NCBI GenBank assembly: GCA_002298995.1
Contig: DBMO01000001.1
Span: 5,791 to 69,790, forward strand
Length of the DNA: 64,000 nucleotides
Direction of reading: 5' to 3'
Source: Desulfarculales bacterium UBA696
GTDB taxonomy: Bacteria > Desulfobacterota > Syntrophobacteria > Syntrophobacterales > Syntrophobacteraceae
Position numbers and translations under genes: made by a program. The stretch's first letter is position 1. Each line of letters opens with the position of its first letter. Below, piece after piece: positions 1 through 8,618 of this stretch. The notes under the pieces are model-generated. The model saw only the letters and a program-made list of their open reading frames with translations, had not been told where the DNA came from and made no database searches.

Positions 1-32
1 TACCGAGGGTTCGAATCCCTCTCTCTCCGCCA
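1..32 (+). tRNA. tRNA-Ser, 3' end only
   Basis: The window opens inside a tRNA. The T-arm (GAGGGTTCGAATCCCTC) is followed by the 3' acceptor strand CTCTCTCCG-CCA ending at base 32. The CTCTCCGCCA end is typical of bacterial tRNA-Ser, and the bases before the T-arm fit the end of a long variable arm. The anticodon lies outside the window, so the isoacceptor cannot be named. Confidence 0.8.
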
Positions 33-179
33 TTTTTATTCATTCGGTTAACGTATTCCGCTCCAGGCCTGGATTCTTCGTGCCCTTTGCGCTCTTCATG
101 GTAAAATTACCCCCGTCATTTACGAAGAGCATTAAGAGTACGAAGGAGACGGGAAAAGGAATTCCCGGCGATTCGACCT

Positions 180-2117
180 ATGCCCGATGAGCACTATAAG
201 GTTCTAGCCATAGAGTGCCGGCCTCAGACTTTCGAGGAAGTGGTCGGACAACCGCATGTAACTCGCACGCTGCAAAATGCGATCAATCTAAAACGCATTG
301 CCCATGCATATCTTTTTACCGGCGCACGCGGTGTCGGGAAGACCTCGATAGCGCGCGTCCTGGCCAAAGCCCTGAACTGCGAAAAAGATCCGGTCCCGAC
401 GCCCACACCCTGCAACCAGTGTTCGAACTGCCGCGAGATAACCAGGGGGAACTCGGTAGACGTGCTGGAGATCGACGGCGCCTCCAATCGCGGGATCGAC
501 AACATACGCGAACTGCGGGAAACGGTTCGCTACCGGCCCGCAAAGGGCCGCTACAAGGTCTACATTGTAGATGAAGTACACATGCTCACCACGGAAGCCT
601 TCAACGCGCTTCTTAAAACACTCGAGGAACCGCCTCCGCACGTCGTCTTCATCTTTGCCACAACCGAACCGCATAAAATCCCGGCAACTATCCTGAGCCG
701 CTGCCAGAGATTCGATTTCCGGCGCGTGTCGCTTTCAGCGATAGTAGAGCACCTCAAGAAGATTACGGATAAAGAACTCAGAAAAATCGCGGAAAAGGAT
801 GCCGGCAAGACCAAAGAGGCGGCGCTCTTTTCCGATTCGGTCCTCTACGCCGTCGCACGGGAGGCTGACGGGAGCATGAGGGATGCTCAGAGCCTTCTCG
901 AACAGCTCCTTGCCTTCAGCGGCGACGGCCTGCCCGATGAGGAAATCCTCGATATTCTGGGGGTGATTGACAGGCGAAGCGTTCTGAGGGCCGGTGAGGC
1001 TGTGCTTTCAAGGAACGCCGAAGAATGCCTTGACCTGGTCGAAGACATCTACCGGCGCGGGATCGACAGCAGGCGTTTTTGCCGCCACCTCTGCGAGCAT
1101 TTCCGAAACCTCCTGGTACTCTCGGCAGGCGATGCCCGCGAAAAGAAGCTCGACCTTCCAGACGAAGAGATTAAGCTCCTGAGGGAACAGACACTCAGGA
1201 CAACACCCGAATCGCTCCACCTCTATTTCCAGATGCTGTTGAAAGGCGAAGAGGAAATCCACAGATCGAGCATGCCCAAGATCGCACTCGAAATGCTGCT
1301 TCTCCGCATGGCCCAACTCCCCACGCTGGAATCCCTCGACGCGGTGCTCGACCGGATCGCACAACTCGAAAGCATGCTGAGCGGAGAGTCCTCGAAAGCA
1401 CCCGGCGAACCGGCGACTTCAAGGGATACCAGGCCGAGGGCCGCCGCACCTCAAGGAACTTCCAGGCCTTCATCGGCATCTCCGGTGCCGGCGCCGTGCG
1501 CAACCCGGGAACCGGCAGCCCCGCCGCCCCAGAACGTGAAACCCGAGGCAACGGATCTCAGGCCCAAAGGTGGCGCACAAAAAACAGAACAGCATCCCGG
1601 CTCCCGCGCCTACCCCGAAGAGGAGGACGCCCCGGCCGAGGCTTTTTCCGAGACTGATCTTGCCTCGGCGGCCCACTCTAAGTCCAGGGTCGTCGATCCG
1701 TCCAAAGCCGTCGAGAGGTGGCCCGGGTTCGTGCAATTTCTCGAAAACAGTTACCCAATGTTGTGGGCAAAACTTGCTCACTGCGGAGTAGGGGCCATAG
1801 TCGGGCAGGGCATCCAGATCGAGGTTCCCGAAATCTTCGCACAGAGCACAAGCGGTCCGGAATTCCTCGAAAAACTCGATGCGGCATCCCATGCTTTCTT
1901 TGGCTCGAAATTCGAGTGGGTTATAATCAAAAAAGAGACCGCTCAGAAAGGCGCGCCGGCAAGGGACCCGGTATCGAGGCCGTCGGGAAAGCAGGTTGTC
2001 AATCATCCCGCCGTCCAGCAGGCAATCGAGATACTCGGGGCCGAACTTATCGAGGTAAAGCCGTCCCGTACAACACCGGGCGCTCCAAGGGGCGACCGGA
2101 AGACCGGCCGGAGCTGA
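180..2117 (+). CDS. dnaX: DNA polymerase III subunit gamma/tau
   Basis: Clamp-loader ATPase that opens the beta clamp at the replication fork. The N-terminal AAA+ module has Walker A GARGVGKT (residues 48-55), the four zinc-module cysteines C67, C78, C81 and C84, Walker B DEVH (131-134) and an SRC motif in the sensor/arginine-finger region. Residues 390-530 form a low-complexity Pro/Ala linker, followed by a tau-like C-terminal domain. At 645 residues it has tau length. The usual 'ARKYRP' N-terminus reads 'AIECRP' here, which is slightly unusual. A purine-rich GAAGGAGACGG lies about 30 bases before the ATG, so the start is not perfectly fixed, but no other ATG/GTG lies in frame upstream. It is first in the common dnaX-ybaB-recR order. 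Confidence 0.95.
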   Translation: MPDEHYKVLAIECRPQTFEEVVGQPHVTRTLQNAINLKRIAHAYLFTGARGVGKTSIARVLAKALNCEKDPVPTPTPCNQCSNCREITRGNSVDVLEIDGASNRGIDNIRELRETVRYRPAKGRYKVYIVDEVHMLTTEAFNALLKTLEEPPPHVVFIFATTEPHKIPATILSRCQRFDFRRVSLSAIVEHLKKITDKELRKIAEKDAGKTKEAALFSDSVLYAVAREADGSMRDAQSLLEQLLAFSGDGLPDEEILDILGVIDRRSVLRAGEAVLSRNAEECLDLVEDIYRRGIDSRRFCRHLCEHFRNLLVLSAGDAREKKLDLPDEEIKLLREQTLRTTPESLHLYFQMLLKGEEEIHRSSMPKIALEMLLLRMAQLPTLESLDAVLDRIAQLESMLSGESSKAPGEPATSRDTRPRAAAPQGTSRPSSASPVPAPCATREPAAPPPQNVKPEATDLRPKGGAQKTEQHPGSRAYPEEEDAPAEAFSETDLASAAHSKSRVVDPSKAVERWPGFVQFLENSYPMLWAKLAHCGVGAIVGQGIQIEVPEIFAQSTSGPEFLEKLDAASHAFFGSKFEWVIIKKETAQKGAPARDPVSRPSGKQVVNHPAVQQAIEILGAELIEVKPSRTTPGAPRGDRKTGRS

Positions 2118-2423
2118 ACATTGCATTTAGGAAAACATCTCATCTAAAAACCGGACCACAGGCGGGTCATTCCGGCGAAAACCGGAATAGAGGGTAACCA
2201 ACGTGGGGAGGGCCGAAAGGCAGGCTGGAAAAGTTTGCCCCACGGTATTTTCCGTGGAAGGCCTTAAGTGAACCGTATTGATGTTAATCTCATGTTGGCG
2301 CCTGAAATTGACGCTATTGGGCTTTGGCCCGTCATTATCTTATGAAGTATCAGGCATTCGCGAGGCCGCCGTTCGGGCCCCGGAGTAAGGGCCTATAGTC
2401 CACAAAGTAGAGGAGAAAAGCTC
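2118..2423. other. dnaX-ybaB spacer with dispersed repeat sequence
   Basis: About 300 bases without a convincing gene. Two pieces resemble palindromic sequence found elsewhere in the window. CCGGCGAAAACCGG near 2173 is the inverted form of the CCGGTTTTCGCCGG near 21990. The stretch around 2203-2250 pairs GTGGGG with CCCCAC around a degenerate GGCAGGCTGG core. I looked for a 4.5S RNA, often found near dnaX, and did not see its conserved core. Confidence 0.5.
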
Positions 2424-2750
2424 ATGGCGAAGGGATTCAATCCGCTCCAGCAGGTAAAGGCGTTGCAGGAAAAGATGGCCAAGATGCAGGCCGATCTGGC
2501 CTTGCGTACAGTCGAAGCAAGCGCCGGCGGCGGAATGGTTGTTGTAACCGTCAATGGAAAGCAGGAAGTGCTGAGCATGAGGATCGATCGCCAGGTGGTG
2601 GATCCTGAAGACATTGAAATGCTTCAGGATTTAATTGTAGCAGCCGTAAACGACGGGCTTCGAAAAGCTCAGGAGATGGCTGCCGAGGAAATGGGAAAAC
2701 TGGCTGGCGGACTGAATATTCCGGGCATGAATATTCCGGGACTTTTCTGA
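2424..2750 (+). CDS. ybaB: YbaB/EbfC nucleoid-associated protein
   Basis: Small dimeric DNA-binding protein of the YbaB/EbfC family, thought to bind the nucleoid; in many bacteria its gene sits between dnaX and recR, as here. The 108-residue length is normal. The N-terminal helix (AKGFNPLQQVKALQEKMAKM) and the central strand with VEASAGGGMVVVTVNGKQEV match the family pattern. AGGAG lies 8 bases before the ATG. The C-terminus ends in a Gly/Met/Pro-rich tail, as in relatives. It is 6 bases upstream of recR and almost certainly co-transcribed with it. Confidence 0.95.
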   Translation: MAKGFNPLQQVKALQEKMAKMQADLALRTVEASAGGGMVVVTVNGKQEVLSMRIDRQVVDPEDIEMLQDLIVAAVNDGLRKAQEMAAEEMGKLAGGLNIPGMNIPGLF

Positions 2751-2756
2751 GATATA

Positions 2757-3356
2757 ATGAGCGCTTATCCACCGATTCTGAACAATCTCATCCGCAGGTT
2801 GAGCCGTCTTCCGGGCTTGGGCGAAAAAAGCGCCGCGCGCATTGCCATGTACCTTCTGAAGGCGCAGGGTGATGAGATCGAGGCACTTTCGGAAAATATC
2901 CGGCAGCTTAGGGACGGCATCCGCACCTGCGGGACATGCTTTCATTTCACTGACGCCCAGGTTTGCCCCTTGTGTGCCGACCCGGTTAGGAAGACCGGTG
3001 AGCTTTGCATAGTCGAGAGCACCTCTGACCTTCTGGCGATCGAGCAATCGGGCGCGTTCAGGGGCAGATACCACGTGCTGCAAGGGGTCCTGGCCCCACT
3101 GGACGGAATCGGGCCCGATCAGCTTCGAATAAAGGAGCTTTTCGCTCGAATCGGTTCCGAAGGAATAAGCGAGATCATTATAGCCACCAACCCGAGCAGC
3201 GAGGGCGAGGCAACGGCCCATTACCTGCTTCAGCTTTTAAAGAACCATCCTGTTCGGGTAACTCGAATCGCTTATGGAATTCCGATGGGGGGCGATCTTA
3301 AATATACCGATCGCATAACGCTCGAGAGGGCACTTAAAGGAAGGCAGATATTCTAA
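2757..3356 (+). CDS. recR: Recombination mediator RecR
   Basis: Part of the RecFOR pathway, which loads RecA onto gapped DNA. Visible are the N-terminal helix-hairpin-helix (LSRLPGLGEKSAARIA, residues 15-30), a C4 zinc finger (C58, C61, C70, C73), a Toprim domain beginning at ELCIVES, and the C-terminal signature ITRIAYGIPMGGDLKYTD-like region (here VTRIAYGIP). Length of 199 residues is standard. It starts 6 bases after ybaB, so it is the last gene of the dnaX-ybaB-recR group. No strong intrinsic terminator follows; there is only a weak AGATTA-TTTG-TAATCT hairpin just after the stop. Confidence 0.97.
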   Translation: MSAYPPILNNLIRRLSRLPGLGEKSAARIAMYLLKAQGDEIEALSENIRQLRDGIRTCGTCFHFTDAQVCPLCADPVRKTGELCIVESTSDLLAIEQSGAFRGRYHVLQGVLAPLDGIGPDQLRIKELFARIGSEGISEIIIATNPSSEGEATAHYLLQLLKNHPVRVTRIAYGIPMGGDLKYTDRITLERALKGRQIF

Positions 3357-3708
3357 CGCAGATTATTTGTAATCTTATTCACTTTCAAAATGTTGTCTCG
3401 TAATTTCCCAGAGAGATTATTCCCATTTTCCTTGTCATTCCAAGCAAATATTTCTTGCAAGCCCGCTCCAGCAAGTTATAATAATTTCCCCGAGACCCCA
3501 GCATTTCTTTCAAATCCATTTGAATCGGCGGGTATTTATCAGTCAGGGCTTAGGTGCAAGCAAAAAAGAAAAAAGCCTTGACTTTTTTTTCACAAAGCGG
3601 GATAAGCTCTCGGTTAGTGGGACATGTGTGGTTCGCCGTAGCTTGCTCAATTGAGGGCTTCCTGAGGTGAGCGCTATTTGACTTGCAACGTTAGTGTGGA
3701 GACAAATT
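3357..3708. other. recR-porG spacer
   Basis: A 350-base AT-richer gap containing the promoter described at 3578-3606. The 63-codon open frame inside it has no plausible ribosome binding site or protein-like composition, so I do not call a gene. About 100 bases of untranslated leader would separate the predicted transcription start from porG. Confidence 0.5.
3578..3606 (+). promoter_or_regulatory. Predicted sigma-70 promoter of the por operon
   Basis: TTGACT (3578-3583) is five of six to the -35 consensus and is separated by exactly 17 bases from GATAAG (3601-3606), four of six to the -10 consensus. It is the only good match in the gap and points at porG. The spacer has a run of eight T. Confidence 0.55.
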
Positions 3709-4260
3709 ATGGTTGAAATTCGATTTCATGGACGAGGAGGCCAGGGGGCCGTGACCTCTGCCGAATTGACGGCCCTGGCAGCAATTGGAGAAGGCAAATA
3801 TGGTCAAGCTTTCCCAAGTTTCGGCCCGGAACGGCGTGGCGCGCCCGTCATGGCGTTTGTTCGGGTGAGCGAGACCCCGATCGTCACACGGGAAAAAGTG
3901 TACGAGCCCAATATCGTGGTTGTGCTCGACCCCACGCTTCTCAAGATCGTCAATGTGGAAGCAGGGCTGAAGAAGGGCGGAATCGTAATCCTGAATACGT
4001 CTAAGAGTGCAGAGCAGATCCGCAAGGAAACCGGGATCAAGGCCAAGTTGGCCATCGTCGATGCCTCGAAGATCGCTATGGAAACGATGCGTGTTCCCAT
4101 CACCAACACTACCATGTTGGGCGCCATTGTCAAAGCCTCGGGAGTGATTGGACTGAAAGGGCTGGATGAGCCGATCAATCATCGCTTTGGACCGATCGCC
4201 CAGAAGAATATCAACGCATGTACCCGCGCTTTCGAAGAAACTAAGGTAGTGGAGGGATAA
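3709..4260 (+). CDS. porG: Pyruvate:ferredoxin oxidoreductase, gamma subunit
   Basis: Gamma subunit of a four-subunit 2-oxoacid:ferredoxin oxidoreductase, a cytoplasmic enzyme interconverting pyruvate + CoA with acetyl-CoA + CO2 + reduced ferredoxin. The N-terminus EIRFHGRGGQGAVT is the family signature, followed by FPSFGPERRGAPV. I start at ATG 3709 because GTGGAGA lies 6 bases upstream; a GTG at 3694 would add five residues but overlaps that site. It is first in a tight gamma-delta-alpha-beta operon. Pyruvate is the favoured substrate because separate gamma and delta genes with this alpha type are typical of POR, but a related oxoacid cannot be excluded from sequence. Confidence 0.9.
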   Translation: MVEIRFHGRGGQGAVTSAELTALAAIGEGKYGQAFPSFGPERRGAPVMAFVRVSETPIVTREKVYEPNIVVVLDPTLLKIVNVEAGLKKGGIVILNTSKSAEQIRKETGIKAKLAIVDASKIAMETMRVPITNTTMLGAIVKASGVIGLKGLDEPINHRFGPIAQKNINACTRAFEETKVVEG

Positions 4261-4262
4261 CT

Positions 4263-4556
4263 GTGGCTAAAGAAACCGGAATCAAGAGCTGGAAAGAATT
4301 GACTCTCGGGATCGCCATCACCAACCCGGGCAATGCCGCCGAACTGAAGACCGGCGACTGGCGCTCGATGCGGCCTGAGACGAATCGCGAGAAGTGCACC
4401 AAGTGCGGCCAGTGCTACATTTTCTGCCCCGATATGGTCTACGCCAAGGATGCCGAGGGCTATTACGCACAAAATTACTATTGGTGCAAAGGCTGCGGCA
4501 TTTGCGCCAAGGAATGCCCAGTAGATGCGATTACCATGATCCAGGAGGTCGACTAA
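4263..4556 (+). CDS. porD: Pyruvate:ferredoxin oxidoreductase, delta (ferredoxin-like) subunit
   Basis: Electron-transfer subunit carrying two [4Fe-4S] clusters. The two CxxCxxCxxxC(P) motifs are C45-C48-C51-C55 and C75-C78-C81-C85. At 97 residues it matches PorD of archaeal and anaerobic bacterial enzymes. The start is GTG at 4263 with GGAGG located 5-9 bases upstream, and only two bases separate it from the porG stop, so translational coupling is likely. It passes electrons from the beta subunit's cluster to soluble ferredoxin. Confidence 0.93.
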   Translation: MAKETGIKSWKELTLGIAITNPGNAAELKTGDWRSMRPETNREKCTKCGQCYIFCPDMVYAKDAEGYYAQNYYWCKGCGICAKECPVDAITMIQEVD

Positions 4557-4557
4557 C

Positions 4558-5736
4558 ATGTCCAAACGAATTGGAATCGAAGTCTCGATCGCTGTTGCTG
4601 ATGCGGTAGGACTGTGTGATGTCGACGTTGTTGCGGCTTACCCAATCACCCCACAGACGCACATTGTCGAGCACCTCTCCGAACTGGTTGCCGACGGTCA
4701 CCTTAATGCCGAGTTCGTGCCGGTCGAATCCGAGCACAGCGCGATGAGCGCATGCATCGGCTCTGCGGCTGCCGGAGCGCGCACATTCACGTCAACTTGC
4801 TCCCAGGGCTATGCTCTGATGTCGGAGCTTTGCTATATCGCCTCGGCGCTGAGGCTGCCCATCGTCATGGCCGTTGCAAACCGCGCTATAAGCGCTCCGA
4901 TCAACATCTGGAACGACCATGCCGACCTGATGTATGCACGCGACACCGGCTGGATTCAGCTTATCGCCGAAAACGGCCAGGAAGCAGTCGACCTCTCGAT
5001 TGCGGCCTTCCGGATCGCCGAAGACAAAAAGATACTCCTGCCGGTTCAGGTAAACCTGGACGGCTTTACCTTGAGCCATTTCATCGAACCGTTGACCATG
5101 CCCGAGCAGGCTGACGTCAAGAAATTCCTCCCGGCCTATAAGCCGGCCCTGCGCCTCGATCCCGACAAGCCCGTAACCTTTGGCCCCGTCGGTATGCCGG
5201 ACATCTACACTGAAGCCCGGAAAGCCCAGGATGAGAATCTCAAGGCTTCCAAGCCGATTATCCAGGAAATCTTCAACGGATTCGCAAAGCAGTTCGGCCG
5301 CCAGTACAAACTGGTTGAAACATACAAGACCGAAGACGCCGAAACCATCATCGTGGGCATGGGCAGTATCGCTCAGACCGCAATGACCGCCATCGATGGC
5401 ATGAGAGCCCAAGGCAAGAAGGTCGGCATGGCACGCGTGCGTGTTTTCAGACCTTTCCCGGCCAAGGAACTGATCGATGCGATAAAGGGTGCGAAGAACC
5501 TGGTACTCCTCGACAGGGTTACCGCGTTTGCCGGTGGCGAAGTTTCAGGGCCGGTTGCCCTCGAAATCAAGTCGGCCCTCTACGACAGGAAACTTACCCC
5601 GAAGGTGGGGAACTTCCTGGTGGGCCTCGGCGGCCGCGACATTACGATCCAGAACTTCGAGGAAATGGTGGAAAGAGTTGCCTCCGCTAAAGACGGTGAG
5701 CTTCCAGCCTACGAATTCATCAATGTGAGGGAATAA
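4558..5736 (+). CDS. porA: Pyruvate:ferredoxin oxidoreductase, alpha subunit
   Basis: Alpha subunit of 392 residues containing the pyrimidine-binding and transketolase-C-like domains. The signature AAYPITPQTHIVEHLSE occurs near residue 22-38, followed by VESEHSAMSACIGSAAAGART, the region that contacts TPP and substrate. The sequence through INIWNDHADLMYARDTGWIQL is the usual PorA pattern. It begins one base after the porD stop and ends directly against porB, so all four subunits should be made in equal amounts from one message. Confidence 0.95.
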   Translation: MSKRIGIEVSIAVADAVGLCDVDVVAAYPITPQTHIVEHLSELVADGHLNAEFVPVESEHSAMSACIGSAAAGARTFTSTCSQGYALMSELCYIASALRLPIVMAVANRAISAPINIWNDHADLMYARDTGWIQLIAENGQEAVDLSIAAFRIAEDKKILLPVQVNLDGFTLSHFIEPLTMPEQADVKKFLPAYKPALRLDPDKPVTFGPVGMPDIYTEARKAQDENLKASKPIIQEIFNGFAKQFGRQYKLVETYKTEDAETIIVGMGSIAQTAMTAIDGMRAQGKKVGMARVRVFRPFPAKELIDAIKGAKNLVLLDRVTAFAGGEVSGPVALEIKSALYDRKLTPKVGNFLVGLGGRDITIQNFEEMVERVASAKDGELPAYEFINVRE

Positions 5737-6705
5737 ATGGGAATCGCATCTGACGCTCTGAAGAATTTCAAGGGGTTTAACCTCAAGAATTTGCCCGAGG
5801 TAGAGCCCGTTTCACCCGGTCATCGCGCGTGCCAGGGCTGCGGAGAGGTTTTGGCTTTGCGGCAGGCAATGAAAGCAGTCGGAACCAATGCTGTCGTCTG
5901 CAGCGCTACCGGGTGTATGGAAATCATCACTTCTCCCTGGCCGCAGTCGGCCTGGCGGGTGCCCTGGATTCACGTGGCATTCGAAAACGCGGCGGCGGTT
6001 GTAAGCGGCGCCGAAGCTGCTTTCAAGTCAATGAACCGCAAGAAGATAATTAATCAGCCCGATGTTACCTTCATCGCTTACGGCGGCGACGGCGCAACGG
6101 CTGACATCGGTATGCAGGCTTTGTCCGGCGCCCTTGAGCGCGGACACAACTTCATCTACTTCTGCTTCGACAACGAAGCTTACATGAACACGGGTATCCA
6201 GCGTTCTTCGTCGACTCCTTTTGGGGCATCGACGACCACGTCGCCAGCCGGCAAGAACAGCTCCGGCCAGTCGACCTGGAAAAAGAACATGGCGGAAATC
6301 GCGGTTGCCCACGGCGCTCCTTACGTCGCCACCGCAACCCCGGCATTCCCCATCGACCTGATGAACAAAGTTAAGAAGGCCTCGATGGTTCCCGGCCCTG
6401 CATACATCCACATCTACTCCCCCTGCCCCACCGGCTGGCGGTGTGGAATCGAAGAGAGCATCGAAGTGGCAAGGCTCGCCGTGCAGTCCAAGGTATTCCC
6501 CCTCTATGAAGTTATAGACGGCGAATACTACCTGTCGCGCAAGGTTGCCAAACCGAAGCCGATCACCGACTACTTCAAGATCCAGCGCCGGTTCAAACAC
6601 CTGACCGACTCCGAAGTTTCTTACATCCAGGGCAGAGTCGACGCCCAGTACGAAGCGCTGCTCAAGAAGTGTGTTGTGGAAGACAAGAAGAAAGAAAAAG
6701 AGTAA
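5737..6705 (+). CDS. porB: Pyruvate:ferredoxin oxidoreductase, beta subunit
   Basis: TPP- and [4Fe-4S]-binding subunit, 322 residues. CQGCG gives C32 and C35, with C60 in the SATGCME motif; a further cluster cysteine probably lies in the SPCPTGWRC region. The TPP/Mg motif GGDGAT is at 116-121, followed by the NEAYMNTGIQRS segment found in PorB. The ATG immediately follows the porA stop (TAA-ATG). The C-terminal Lys/Glu-rich tail is unremarkable. It ends the operon, 60 bases before a strong terminator. Confidence 0.95.
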   Translation: MGIASDALKNFKGFNLKNLPEVEPVSPGHRACQGCGEVLALRQAMKAVGTNAVVCSATGCMEIITSPWPQSAWRVPWIHVAFENAAAVVSGAEAAFKSMNRKKIINQPDVTFIAYGGDGATADIGMQALSGALERGHNFIYFCFDNEAYMNTGIQRSSSTPFGASTTTSPAGKNSSGQSTWKKNMAEIAVAHGAPYVATATPAFPIDLMNKVKKASMVPGPAYIHIYSPCPTGWRCGIEESIEVARLAVQSKVFPLYEVIDGEYYLSRKVAKPKPITDYFKIQRRFKHLTDSEVSYIQGRVDAQYEALLKKCVVEDKKKEKE

Positions 6706-6764
6706 GACTCGCCAGGGCAGGGATAAATTTGACCTGCCGAGGGGAACTAACTCTTAGGTTTGAG

Positions 6765-6800
6765 AACAGCGGGAGTCGAAAGATTCCCGCTGTTTTTTTT
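6765..6800 (+). terminator. Intrinsic terminator of the por operon
   Basis: A perfect 10-bp stem (AACAGCGGGA with TCCCGCTGTT, 6765-6774 and 6785-6794) with a 10-base loop runs directly into a stretch of eight T. It is placed correctly to end the porGDAB message. Confidence 0.9.
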
Positions 6801-6947
6801 AACCTCTGGACTCTTGACAGAACTACGCCGGAAAAGCAAAGTCGCCTGATTCCCGTCAAAAGCATGCCCGGATGACGTGTTTACGAGACATGGATTGCCT
6901 GAAACGGGCATGCGGCTCAGACCCTAATCATTTCCAGCATCACTAAC

Positions 6948-7239
6948 CTATAAAATCTTCTCGTAAAGATCATTCCAGTAAGGATTCATCTGCTCGATCA
7001 GTCTGATTTTCCAGTCTCGTTTCCATTTTTTCAGTTGTTTCTCTCGCGGGATAAGGGGCCAAAGCGGTTTGATGCAACTCATAATAGACAAGCATAGTGG
7101 TGCCGTATTTTTTGGAATATCCTCCTGTCGTCCCTTGTTTGTGCTGATATGTTCTTTTCACAAGGTCTGAAGTTACACCAACGTACAGCGTTCCGTTTCT
7201 GCCGTCGCTCATGATGTAAACATAAAATTGCTTTTCCAC
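6948..7239 (-). pseudogene. GIY-YIG domain protein, frameshifted
   Basis: Small UPF0213/GIY-YIG nuclease-superfamily protein. The first part (YVYIMSDGRNGTLYVGVTSDL, KKYGTTMLVYYELH) matches the family, then the frame drifts into unrelated residues and stops at 6970. In the next frame the expected C-terminus appears (REKQLKKWKRDWKIRLIEQ, then MNPYW and DLYEKI) and ends with a stop at 6948-6950. Removing one base in the GGGG run near 7055-7058 joins the two into a normal protein of about 95 residues. It is either a recently broken gene or a sequencing error in a homopolymer. These orphan genes are common and often of unknown role. Confidence 0.85.
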
Positions 7240-7310
7240 GGGAATATCCTTGGGAAATGAAGAGAATATCCTGGGAGATCGCTCGAATTATAGAATGGCA
7301 AAGCAAGATA

Positions 7311-7357
7311 AAGCCACCGGCTTCCCGCCCAGAAGCGCTGCGGGAATCCGGTGGCTT
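7311..7357. terminator. Strong hairpin downstream of the AI-2E permease
   Basis: AAGCCACCGG-c-TTCCCGC (7311-7328) pairs with GCGGGAA-t-CCGGTGGCTT (7340-7357) in a 17-bp stem with one mismatch. The T-rich tail is on the plus strand (CTCGTTTTGTTGT), whereas the nearest gene end that would use it is on the minus strand. It may act in both directions or be a palindromic repeat. Confidence 0.55.
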
Positions 7358-7478
7358 CTCGTTTTGTTGTCGCTGGAACTGGCGACGCAAAATTAGGACC
7401 CCAAACAAAAGGCAGTATCTACGTTTAGATTCTCCAGCATTTGCCGAATGGCAAACACCTCCCGAAAATCTCTGCCCC

Positions 7479-8603
7479 CTACCCTTCAATGGCCGTCGGA
7501 TGCTTGCTTTCGGTGAGTTCGTCCTTGTATTCAACGCCGTAGATGTAGAGCATGATCATGGCGAAGCTGAGGATAAGGGGGCCGTAGAGTATGCCTCTAA
7601 TTCCAAAGTATTGGACCCCTCCGAGAATCGCCAGGAAAATATAGAAAGGGGACATCTTGGATTTGCCCTTCATGAGCATGGGGCGTAAAACGTTATCTAT
7701 TATCCCTACCAGCACCACCGACCAGACGGTCAGGAAGATCGCCGATTTGACCTGTCCGAGCAGGAGTAGGTAAAGGGCGATCGGGACACATACCAGGTAA
7801 GTCCCTACAAGCGGGATCAGTGAGGCCATTCCGGCCATGGTGCCCCAGAAAAGGCCCGGTACGCCAACGATCCTGAACCCGATACCGGCGGCAAGGCCCT
7901 GGCAGACCGCGGTAAGAAAGGTGCCCAGGAGCACGGATTTTGCCACCACCCTAATGCCATCGAAGATCCTGTCTTCCTGATCCGCCCGCAGAGGTGAGAA
8001 ATACCTTGCGCGTTCGACCATTTCGAGGCCGTCCCGAACCAGGTAGAACGTGATGAAGATCATTATGAAGAACTGCGCAACGAGGTGAGCAACGTCCCCA
8101 AGAATAGAGGCCACTTTCGTCAGAAGAAACTGCCCGAGGTCCCGGCTGAGGCTTAGAAGACTATTAGCTATATCGGTCTTGTTCACTTCGATGAAAGGGA
8201 CCCGCTGCTGGACCCAGGCGAGATACTCATTTATTCGCGGATCTTCGGTGAGTTTCTGGAGGTTTCCGGCCTTGAGCCATTCGTTTGCGTTGTTGACGGT
8301 TTCAAGCCCCTGGGCAACCAGGGTCGATGTGAAGAGAAAAATCGGGATGGCTATGGCGAAAGTTATTATAAATACTATGCAAGCGGCTGCCAGGTTCTTT
8401 TTGCCGTGGAGCACATTGGTCAGATATACCTGAAGCGGGTGAAAAAGAGATGCCGCGACTATGGCTAGAATCAAAGTATCCAAAAAGGGCAGAAGGATCA
8501 GGTAGCTCAGGTAAAAAGAGATAAAAAGAATTACTAAAAGAAAGGTCCTGTACCCTTTTACCCTCTTTTCGCCCTCCCATCGCGGCTTTTCGGACTTACT
8601 CAT
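7479..8603 (-). CDS. AI-2E family transporter (PerM-like permease)
   Basis: Integral membrane protein of the AI-2E/PerM superfamily, 374 residues with about eight hydrophobic segments: two at the N-terminus (residues 20-60 and 70-95), a large soluble-looking loop rich in charged residues (105-150), then further helices. The C-terminal pattern GVPGLFWGTMAGMASLIPLVG followed by DNVLRPMLMKGKSKMSPFYIFLAILGG (split across two helices) is diagnostic. Transport substrates for most members are unproven; some move Na+/H+ or autoinducer-2. The C-terminus is cytoplasmic and charged. It is 15 bases downstream of the TPR lipoprotein gene and is probably in the same message. Confidence 0.9.
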   Translation of the reverse strand: MSKSEKPRWEGEKRVKGYRTFLLVILFISFYLSYLILLPFLDTLILAIVAASLFHPLQVYLTNVLHGKKNLAAACIVFIITFAIAIPIFLFTSTLVAQGLETVNNANEWLKAGNLQKLTEDPRINEYLAWVQQRVPFIEVNKTDIANSLLSLSRDLGQFLLTKVASILGDVAHLVAQFFIMIFITFYLVRDGLEMVERARYFSPLRADQEDRIFDGIRVVAKSVLLGTFLTAVCQGLAAGIGFRIVGVPGLFWGTMAGMASLIPLVGTYLVCVPIALYLLLLGQVKSAIFLTVWSVVLVGIIDNVLRPMLMKGKSKMSPFYIFLAILGGVQYFGIRGILYGPLILSFAMIMLYIYGVEYKDELTESKHPTAIEG

Positions 8604-8618
8604 GAATGCTCATCCCGT

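Noticed and set aside
1579..1584. A6 run in dnaX, considered as a slippage site for the short gamma form
   Set aside because: It is only six A, without the AAAAAAG heptamer or a clear downstream stem-loop, so programmed slippage is not supported.
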